Part shown: piece after piece, positions 11,220 through 17,699 of the stretch | How positions within the stretch are numbered: position 1 is the first letter of the stretch | Layout of the letters: each line of letters opens with the position of its first letter | NCBI RefSeq assembly: GCF_004364325.1 | Contig: NZ_SOCP01000007.1 | Coordinates: 372,001-436,000, forward strand | From: Actinophytocola oryzae | GTDB lineage: Bacteria > Actinomycetota > Actinomycetes > Mycobacteriales > Pseudonocardiaceae | Direction: 5' to 3' | Length of the DNA: 64,000 bases | Notes under the pieces: model-generated | Seen by the model: the letters and a program-made list of their open reading frames with translations, nothing else | Databases searched by the model: none | What the model was told of the DNA's origin: nothing | Program-made: the position numbers and the translations under genes

Positions 11220-12494
11220 ATGTCTTGGCAGGCGGGGAGAACACGCCGGTTCGGCGCGGTGCTGGGCACGGCACTCCTGGTGGCCGGCTGCGGCGGCGCG
11301 GCCTCGTCGGTCGACGAGGTGGTCGTCGGGCTCCTCTTCCCCACCACGGGCCCCATGGCGGCGCTGGGCACCGACCAGAGCAACGCGGCCAGGATGGTCC
11401 TCGAGTGGGCCAACGACCGTGGCGGCGTGGGCGGCGCGAAGATCAGGATCGTCGAGGGCGACTCGGAGAGCGATCCCGCCACCGGTGCCGCCGTGGCGCA
11501 GCGGATGGTCGACGACGACGGCGTCCAGGTGATCATCGGCTCGTACGCCTCCAGCATCGCGCAGGCCGTCGCGCCGGTCGCCGAGCGCAACCGCGTCATG
11601 TTGTGGGAACTGGGGGCGGCCGCGCCGAACATCGCCAGTGACGGCAACCGTTACGTCCTGCGCACGGTCAGCACGGCGACCACCTACGCCGCTGCCGACA
11701 TCGACTTCCTGGAGCAGTACCTCGCGCCGACGATGGGCAGGCCGCTCGCGGACGTGCGGGTCGCGATCGCGCACGAGGACGGTCCGTTCGGCACCAGCGT
11801 CGCCGAGGCGATCGACGACCTGGCGCGGAAGAAGAACGTGACCATCGTGGCGAACGAGTCCTATCCGGAAAGCTCGACCGACCTGACGCCCGTGGTGCAG
11901 CGGCTCAAGGAGGCGAGCCCGGACGTCGTGCTGGCCGCCCCGCTCGTCGCCTCGACCCCCCTGTTCTGGCAGGCGGCGCGGGCACAGGACCTGCGGCTGA
12001 CGGCTCTCATCGGGTCGGCCGGGTTCAGCTCGTCCGCGTTCCTGGACAAGTTCGGCGCCAGGGGAATCGAGGGTGTCTACGACGTGGAGCCACCCGCGGT
12101 GGCCGAGATGAACACCCTCCAGTTCGCCTCCGACGCCCGGGAGGTGGCCGACGACCTGCGGTCGGCGTTCAGGCAGCGGTACGGCCGCGACTGCCTGGTG
12201 CACTGCGGTGACGGGCTCGGCGGCACCTTCGTGCTCGTCAAGGACGTGCTGCCGAGGACGGTCAGGTCCGGACAGGTGACCGGCGACTCCATCCGCGAGG
12301 CGGCGAACGCCACGAACATCGCGGACGGCGGCACCCCGCAGGGCTTCGGTGTCAAGTTCGACGCGAAGGGCGACAACGAGCGGGCCGAGTCGTACATCAT
12401 GCAGTGGCAGGGCGGCGTCCTGAAGGTGGTGTTCCCCGCCGACCGGGCCGTGGCCGAACCGGTCTTCCCCATGCCCGGCTGGGAACGGGGCTGA
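11220..12494 (+). CDS. ABC transporter substrate-binding lipoprotein, branched-chain amino-acid (LivJ/LivK) type
   Basis: The ATG at 11220 follows GGAGGG and gives 424 residues. The N-terminus is a lipoprotein signal with lipobox LVAGC at about residues 20-24. The mature part is a type I periplasmic-binding fold: VVVGLLFPTTGPMAALGTDQ is the typical first strand and loop of the LivK family, and VQVIIGSYASSIAQAVAPVA and DVRVAIAHEDGPFGTSVAEA are standard Leu/Ile/Val-binding-like segments. It should capture an amino acid, amide or similar small ligand at the membrane. No permease or ATPase genes are adjacent, so it is an orphan receptor or works with a transporter elsewhere. The ligand is unknown. 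Confidence 0.88.
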   Translation: MSWQAGRTRRFGAVLGTALLVAGCGGAASSVDEVVVGLLFPTTGPMAALGTDQSNAARMVLEWANDRGGVGGAKIRIVEGDSESDPATGAAVAQRMVDDDGVQVIIGSYASSIAQAVAPVAERNRVMLWELGAAAPNIASDGNRYVLRTVSTATTYAAADIDFLEQYLAPTMGRPLADVRVAIAHEDGPFGTSVAEAIDDLARKKNVTIVANESYPESSTDLTPVVQRLKEASPDVVLAAPLVASTPLFWQAARAQDLRLTALIGSAGFSSSAFLDKFGARGIEGVYDVEPPAVAEMNTLQFASDAREVADDLRSAFRQRYGRDCLVHCGDGLGGTFVLVKDVLPRTVRSGQVTGDSIREAANATNIADGGTPQGFGVKFDAKGDNERAESYIMQWQGGVLKVVFPADRAVAEPVFPMPGWERG

Positions 12495-12555
12495 CGGTGG
12501 CGTGAAACTGTTGACGCACGACGCGTTGCGGTTGACGAGGTGAGGGGGAGACGCG

Positions 12556-12729
12556 GTGGGGTGTCGGGACTGCCGGACATGCACCATGTCGAGGGTCTTC
12601 AGGGGGCTGCGCGGCCTGTTGCTGGTCTGGTGGGTGTGGTTGCCCAAGCTGTTCGTGCGCAACTGCCCGCAGTGCGGCCACACCCTGCGGCGCCACCGCT
12701 ACCGCGAGGACGGGTCGTTTCGGGACTGA
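12556..12729 (+). CDS. Small cysteine-containing protein with CPxCGH motif (uncharacterised actinobacterial type)
   Basis: A GTG at 12556 preceded by AGGGGGAG gives 57 residues. A later in-frame ATG at 12586 is the alternative, but it would drop the N-terminal cysteines. The protein begins VGCRDCRTCTMSR, has a hydrophobic middle (GLLLVWWVWLPKLFV), then NCPQCGHTLRRHRYREDGSF. The paired cysteine groups suggest a small zinc ribbon split by a hydrophobic helix, a plan I have seen in uncharacterised small actinobacterial proteins. Function is unknown. It lies 61 bases after the solute-binding gene and may be co-transcribed. Confidence 0.6.
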   Translation: MGCRDCRTCTMSRVFRGLRGLLLVWWVWLPKLFVRNCPQCGHTLRRHRYREDGSFRD

Positions 12730-12853
12730 CCCCGTCGTCGGCGGCGTGGCCTCGGCAAGAAGTGGTTGGTAACTGGCCACCGAACGGTTGATTGCGGAAC
12801 GTGTCCCCTCGACTAACGTGAGAAAGAGTCGCGTTCAGCCGAGGAGGCGTTCC

Positions 12854-13099
12854 ATGGTTCGTCGGGTTGTCAGCACCGTCGCTCTGGTGTCCGCGCTGGT
12901 CGCCGCCCCACTGGTGGTGGCCGCACCGGCGTCGGCGATCCCCGCGTGCAGGGCGGGCTATCAGTGCGACCGCATGTACTACACGGACGTCACCCACGAG
13001 GTCATCGTCGGCGGCTTCACCCTCTTCTGCGACGGCTCCACGATCTCCTGGGGCGAGACGACGATCTACCAGGTGACGACACAGGCACGATGCCAGTGA
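12854..13099 (+). CDS. Small secreted protein, DUF6289-like
   Basis: This 81-residue protein starts at an ATG with GAGGAGG upstream. A Sec signal peptide is clear: VRR charges, the hydrophobic run VALVSALVAAPLVVA, then APASA cleavage. The mature part of about 50 residues has four cysteines (CRAGYQC, FCDG and the final CQ) and a pattern of short strands (MYYTDVTHEVIVGGFTLFCD) typical of small secreted actinobacterial proteins annotated as DUF6289. It is probably stabilised by two disulfides outside the cell. No function is known for the family. Confidence 0.7.
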   Translation: MVRRVVSTVALVSALVAAPLVVAAPASAIPACRAGYQCDRMYYTDVTHEVIVGGFTLFCDGSTISWGETTIYQVTTQARCQ

Positions 13100-13152
13100 C
13101 CTGCGCCGGGACGGTTCGCGCCTGACGTTCGGGGTACCTGGCCGAGGGCGGG

Positions 13153-13476
13153 TCAGATCAGGCCGCACCGGACGGCCGACGCGACCGCGTGCGCGCGGTT
13201 GCGGGCCTGCAGTCGCGACATCGTCTCGTAGATCACGTTCTTCACCGTGTGCTCGGAGCACGACAACCCGGCCGCGATGTCGGCGTTGCCGAGACCGTCC
13301 GCCATCAGGCTCAGCACGGCCGTCTGGCGCGGGGTCAGGTGCGGGCGCGGCGCGGGGTGGCACCTCGTGCCGCCGCCCAGCGCCCGGAACAGCAGCTCCC
13401 TCGGCACGGACCCGTCGCCCGCGCGGACCGCCACCTGTGCCGCCACCACGTCAGCGTCCAGCACCGGCGCGCTCAC
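13153..13476 (-). CDS. Short LuxR-type DNA-binding protein
   Basis: The start is a GTG overlapping the TGA of the preceding gene, giving 107 residues. The C-terminal half is a clear LuxR/GerE helix-turn-helix: LTPRQTAVLSLMADGLGNAD, then SEHTVKNVIYETMSRLQARN, ending AVRCGLI. The N-terminal 40 residues are too short for a receiver domain, so this is a naked HTH protein or a shortened copy of its neighbour, to which its HTH is clearly related. Coupled translation suggests the two act together, perhaps as a heterodimer, on the divergent lanthipeptide genes. The regulatory signal is not apparent. Confidence 0.8.
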   Translation of the reverse strand: MSAPVLDADVVAAQVAVRAGDGSVPRELLFRALGGGTRCHPAPRPHLTPRQTAVLSLMADGLGNADIAAGLSCSEHTVKNVIYETMSRLQARNRAHAVASAVRCGLI

Positions 13477-14072
13477 AGCAGGCCCGTCCGCAGCGCGTAC
13501 GCCACCGCGTGCGCCCGGTTCCGCAACCGGAACCTGCTGATCACGTCGTGCACCACGCTCGCCACCGTCCTCGGGGAGTAGCACAGCTCCCGTGCGATCT
13601 CGTCCGTGTCCTGACCGTCCGCGACCAGGCGCAGCACGGCCCGCTCCCGCTCGCTCAGTGCCGACGCGCCGTCCTGCGCCCCCGACACGCAGGTCAGCAG
13701 GTCGTCCAGCATCTCAGGCAGCACCGTCGTGGCCCCGTCGGCCGCCGCCAGCACCGCGTCCGCCAGCCGGTCGGCACTCGCCTCGCGTCTGCGCAGCAAC
13801 CCGCGGGTGCCCGCGGCGAGCGCGTGCAGTGCCGCCGTCACCGTCAGGTCCGCCGCCACCAGCACCACCTCCGGGCGGTGCGCGGCGTCGCGGGTCCGCC
13901 GCACCAGATCCAGCTCTCGTTCGCCCACGTCGTCCACCACCACGACGGTGACGAGCGGGCTCTCGCCGGGCGGGACCACCGTGATGTCCGGGCGGGAGCG
14001 CAGTACGGCCGTCGCGCCGGACTCCACCATGGGGTCGAGCGCCGCGACGCTCACGGGGACCGGGACACCCAT
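13473..14072 (-). CDS. LuxR-type regulator with atypical receiver-like domain
   Basis: The ATG at 14072 follows a strong AGGAGGAG site and gives 199 residues. Residues 1-120 show an alternating strand/helix pattern like a response-regulator receiver (SPLVTVVVVDDVGERELDLV, EVVLVAADLTVTAALHALAA). The acidic pocket and phospho-Asp context are not convincing, so phosphorylation is doubtful. Residues 135-195 form a LuxR helix-turn-helix (LSERERAVLRLVADGQDTDE, SPRTVASVVHDVISRFRLRN). It is divergent from the LanM gene with about 250 bases between, and is a good candidate for its pathway regulator. The next gene overlaps it. Confidence 0.82.
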   Translation of the reverse strand: MGVPVPVSVAALDPMVESGATAVLRSRPDITVVPPGESPLVTVVVVDDVGERELDLVRRTRDAAHRPEVVLVAADLTVTAALHALAAGTRGLLRRREASADRLADAVLAAADGATTVLPEMLDDLLTCVSGAQDGASALSERERAVLRLVADGQDTDEIARELCYSPRTVASVVHDVISRFRLRNRAHAVAYALRTGLL

Positions 14073-14318
14073 CGCCACTCCTCCTCGAACCGGGCCGCAA
14101 ACCTTGGGAGAAGCTTCACCGAAGGACACGGGCACGCACATCCGGTGCGGCCCCGCACATTCACCACGCAGCCGCCCACCTGCGCGAAACCGGTCCAGGC
14201 GCGTACCAGCACCCCACCCCGGCCCGCAGTCCACCGCACGGGCGCTCCTCGGCCCGCACGAGAAAGTGCGGGTTCGACCCTCATGACGTGCGTGCCGGGT
14301 CCCGGCAGTGTGGTGGAC

Positions 14319-17300
14319 ATGACACCGAGCAGCCCCGACACCGGGCCCACGACCTGGCCGAACCCGGCCTGGTGGGCACCGGCGCTGGCGCTGCACGAGC
14401 GCGTCACCGACCGTGGACCCGCGGTCCCCTCGGACCCGGCCGACCTGTTCGCCGTGCTCGCCGCCGACCTCGGCGCCGACGCGAGCACCGTCGCCGACCT
14501 CCGGTCCGAGGCGCCTGCCGCGCTCGCCGCCCGGACTCGCAGGCCGGTGTGGGTCGAGACCACCGAGCGGGTCGTCCGCGCCGCCGACCCCGACACCGAC
14601 CTGGGGCAGACCTGGCGGGACGCGTTCGGGCACGTGCTCGACCCGTTCGTCGCCGACGCCCTCGACCGGATCGGCGCGGCTGCCCCGCAATCCCTGGACC
14701 TGCCGGCCATCGGCGCCGTGCTGCGCCACGACCTCGTCTCCCTCGCGGTCCGCACACTGGTCACCGAGCTGCACGACTGGAAGGGCGCGGGCCGCCTCAC
14801 CGGCGCGGACGGCCGGGCCCGCTTCCTCTGCTTCGCCCGTGCGATCGCCACCACCGAGGGCCTGACCGGCCTCTTCGGCCGCTACCCGGTGCTGGCCCGG
14901 CTGCTCGCCCAGACCACCGACGCCTCCGTGACCGCCACGCTGGAGCTGCTCGACCGGCTCGACGCCGACCGCACCCTGATCGTGGCGACGCTGTGCGGCG
15001 GCACCGACCCTGGCGCGGTCACCGCGATCACCGCCGGGCGCGGCGACCGCCACGACGGCGGCCGCACCGTCGCGTTCGTCGACTTCGCGGACGGCACCCG
15101 GATCGTCTACAAGCCAAGGGATGTCACGACCCAGGTGCGCGTCGGGGAGTTCCTCGCCCTGCTGGCCGAGGCGCTGCCCGGCCAGTGCCCTCGGGCCGTC
15201 ACCACGATCGCGAGGCCCGGGTACGGCTGGTCCGAGTTCGCCCCGGCCCGCGAGCTGACCGGCCGTACCGGCGCCGACCGGTTCTACCGCCGCCAGGGCG
15301 CGCTGCTCGCGGTGCTGCACCTGCTGCGTGCCACGGACATGCACTACGAGAACGTGATCGCCGCGGGCGACACCCCGGTCCTGATCGACACCGAGACCCT
15401 GTTCAACGCCGAACTCGCCGCGGGCACGGGCGACCCGGCCACCGACGTGTTGTCCTCGTCGGTCTATCGTACCTGCCTGCTGCCGCTCATGGTCGTGGGC
15501 GAGCAGGGTGTCGCGGACCTGTCCGGCCTCGGCGGCGACCGGGGCGGCAACAGCCCGGCGAGCGTCGTCGACTGGCTCGACGCGGGCACCGACTCGATGC
15601 GCATCACCCGCCGCGAACTGGTGATGACCGGCTCGGCGAACCGGGCGCGGATCGCCGGTGCCGACGTCGACCCCGGCGACCACGAACAGGCGCTGCTGAC
15701 CGGTTTCCGCCAGGCCTACGACGCGATCACCACCCACCGCGCGGACTTCGCGGCGCTCGTGCGGACGTGCGCGGACCTGGAGGTCCGCGTGGTCACCCGG
15801 CCCAGCTGGATGTACGCGACGCTGCTCGACGAGACCACCCACCCGGACGTGCTGCGTGACGCGCTCGACCGCGACGAGGCGCTGTCCGTGCTGTACGCGG
15901 GCCGCGCCGCGCACCCCCTGTTCGGTGCGCTGGTCACCCACGAGCTGGCCGCGCTGTGGAACGGCGACGTGCCGATGTTCCTGGCCTGTGCCCGTTCCGG
16001 CGAGCTGCGGCTGCCCGGCGGGCGGCCCCTGCCGGTGTCGTTGCCCCAGGCGGGGGTGAGTGCCGCACTGGCGACACTCGCCGGGATGGGCGAGGTGGAC
16101 CGGCGTGCGCAGGAGTGGATCATCTCGGCGACGCTCGCGACCCGCCGCGGCGCGCCCGCGCATCCGCCGGCCGGTGCCCTGCCGAACGTCGCCACGACCT
16201 CCGTCGTGCACCCGGACGCGTTGGTCACCGCCGCCCGTGCGATGGGCGACCGCATCGTCGCGCACGCGGCGGCGGGCGAGCACGTCAACTGGCTCGGCCT
16301 GGAGCACGTCGACGGCCAGTGGCTGGTGCTGCCGATGGGCGCGAGCCTCGGCACCGGATATCTGGGGGTGGCGCTCTTCCTCGCGCAGCTCTCCGAGGTC
16401 ACCGGCATCGGCCGGTACGCCGAGTACGCCGGCCGGGTCGTCGCCGACGCACCGGCGTTCACCCAGGCCTTCACCGCGCGGCCCGAGTTGGCCGAGGCGG
16501 CGGGCTGGGGTGGCATGACCGGCCTCGGTGGCATCACCTACGCGTTCGCCCGGCTCGCCTGCCTGCTCGACTCCCCGGTCCTGCGTGACTGCGCCACCCA
16601 CCTGTCCGAGGTGGCCGCCAAGTCCGCGGGCACGACGACCGAGCCCGGCTGGTCCGGCGGTCTCGCCGGCTGCCTCGCCGCGATGACCGCGGTGCACACC
16701 GACCTCGGGCTCGAGACCGCGGCGACCGCCGCGCGCGACTGTGCCGACCGGCTCGCCGACCTCGCCGACCGGGACGTGGGCACCCGCCCGCTGTCCTTCG
16801 CCGACGGCCTCGCCGGGGTCGCGTGGGCGCTGAACACCTTCGGCCCGCAACCACGCCACCGGGAGGCCGGGCACCGGGCGGCCGCTCTGGTCGCCGCGCG
16901 TGCCAGGACCGGCGGCGGCTGGTGCGAGGGCGGTGCGGGCCTTGCCCTGGCCGCCTCGTGCGTGCCGGGGCAGGCCTCGGCGGCCGACGTCACGGCTTTG
17001 GCCGACGGCCCGCCGTGCCGGGACCTTTCCCTGTGCCACGGCGAGCTGGGGGTGCTCGAGGTGCTCGCCACGCTCGCCGAGGCGGGCCCGCGGCACGGCC
17101 CCGCCACCCGCGCGCTGTCGCGCCGCACCGGTCAGGTGCTGGAGCTGTTGCGCAGGGCGGGGCCCGTGTGCGGCACGCCAGGCCGCATCCCCACGCCGAG
17201 CCTGCTGACCGGTTGCGCGGGCATCGGCCACGGGATGCTGCGGCTCGCCACCCCGCGCGAAGTGCCGTCCGTGTTGCTGCTGCAGCCGGAGATCCGCTGA
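14319..17300 (+). CDS. lanM: Class II lanthipeptide synthetase LanM
   Basis: I take the ATG at 14319 (993 residues); an in-frame ATG at 14283 would add 12. The N-terminal two thirds is the kinase-like dehydratase domain (DUF4135), with RIVYKPRDVTTQVRVGEFLA, RATDMHYENVIAAGDTP and LIDTETLFNAEL. It phosphorylates and eliminates Ser/Thr to dehydro-residues. The C-terminal third is a LanC-like cyclase: GGMTGLGGITYAFARL, WCEGGAGLALAASC and LCHGELGVLEVL supply the Cys, Cys and His zinc ligands, so cyclisation should be intact. The precursor gene follows after 37 bases. No LanT transporter/peptidase accompanies it. Two LuxR-type regulators are divergent, and a LAL regulator lies downstream. Confidence 0.93.
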   Translation: MTPSSPDTGPTTWPNPAWWAPALALHERVTDRGPAVPSDPADLFAVLAADLGADASTVADLRSEAPAALAARTRRPVWVETTERVVRAADPDTDLGQTWRDAFGHVLDPFVADALDRIGAAAPQSLDLPAIGAVLRHDLVSLAVRTLVTELHDWKGAGRLTGADGRARFLCFARAIATTEGLTGLFGRYPVLARLLAQTTDASVTATLELLDRLDADRTLIVATLCGGTDPGAVTAITAGRGDRHDGGRTVAFVDFADGTRIVYKPRDVTTQVRVGEFLALLAEALPGQCPRAVTTIARPGYGWSEFAPARELTGRTGADRFYRRQGALLAVLHLLRATDMHYENVIAAGDTPVLIDTETLFNAELAAGTGDPATDVLSSSVYRTCLLPLMVVGEQGVADLSGLGGDRGGNSPASVVDWLDAGTDSMRITRRELVMTGSANRARIAGADVDPGDHEQALLTGFRQAYDAITTHRADFAALVRTCADLEVRVVTRPSWMYATLLDETTHPDVLRDALDRDEALSVLYAGRAAHPLFGALVTHELAALWNGDVPMFLACARSGELRLPGGRPLPVSLPQAGVSAALATLAGMGEVDRRAQEWIISATLATRRGAPAHPPAGALPNVATTSVVHPDALVTAARAMGDRIVAHAAAGEHVNWLGLEHVDGQWLVLPMGASLGTGYLGVALFLAQLSEVTGIGRYAEYAGRVVADAPAFTQAFTARPELAEAAGWGGMTGLGGITYAFARLACLLDSPVLRDCATHLSEVAAKSAGTTTEPGWSGGLAGCLAAMTAVHTDLGLETAATAARDCADRLADLADRDVGTRPLSFADGLAGVAWALNTFGPQPRHREAGHRAAALVAARARTGGGWCEGGAGLALAASCVPGQASAADVTALADGPPCRDLSLCHGELGVLEVLATLAEAGPRHGPATRALSRRTGQVLELLRRAGPVCGTPGRIPTPSLLTGCAGIGHGMLRLATPREVPSVLLLQPEIR

Positions 17301-17337
17301 AACTGACGGAAGAAACGAATGTAGGGAAGGGAAACAC

Positions 17338-17559
17338 ATGTCGGGGATCCAGAACGAGACCGCCGAGCCCGGGATCGACGCACCGGCGGGCCGCATGCGC
17401 CTGCTGCCCTCGGTCACCTTCGGCGTCCGCGCCGCCGCTCTCGCCAGGGTGGCGCTGCCGGTGGCCATGGTGACCGCGAGCCTGGTCGCCGGCGGCCCCG
17501 CGGCGGGGGCCGAGAGCTACTTCACCATGGACACCACCTGCTGTCCGCCGCAGGTCTGA
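17338..17559 (+). CDS. lanA: Lanthipeptide precursor peptide with signal-peptide-like leader
   Basis: This 73-residue peptide starts at an ATG with GGGAAGGG upstream, right after LanM. Residues 1-30 are polar. Residues 31-55 are a hydrophobic Ala/Val-rich segment with two arginines. Then GGPAAGA leads into the probable core ESYFTMDTTCCPPQV. The core has one Ser, three Thr and two adjacent Cys near the end, so up to two (methyl)lanthionines are possible. The leader lacks a classical LanT context. AGA before ESYF fits an AxA signal-peptidase site as described for cinnamycin-type precursors, while the GG four residues earlier is the alternative. A perfect hairpin terminator follows 11 bases after the stop. 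Confidence 0.8.
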   Translation: MSGIQNETAEPGIDAPAGRMRLLPSVTFGVRAAALARVALPVAMVTASLVAGGPAAGAESYFTMDTTCCPPQV

Positions 17560-17570
17560 CGCGACCTGTC

Positions 17571-17626
17571 CCGACCGGACCACCGAACCGTTGCGGCGTA
17601 GGGCAACGGTTCGGTGGTCCGGTCGG
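17571..17626 (+). terminator. Strong hairpin terminator after the lanthipeptide precursor gene
   Basis: A perfect 24-bp stem (17571-17594 pairing with 17603-17626) encloses an 8-base loop (GGCGTAGG). It begins 11 bases after the precursor stop codon. There is no long T-run, as is usual in actinomycetes. It should end the lanM-precursor transcript and insulate the LAL regulator gene downstream. Confidence 0.85.
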
Positions 17627-17699
17627 TCTTCCGCGTGGCAGTGGGCGAGCCCCTTCGTCGTCGGGCCTCTCACGCAGCGGCGCAGTACCATTACTTCTC

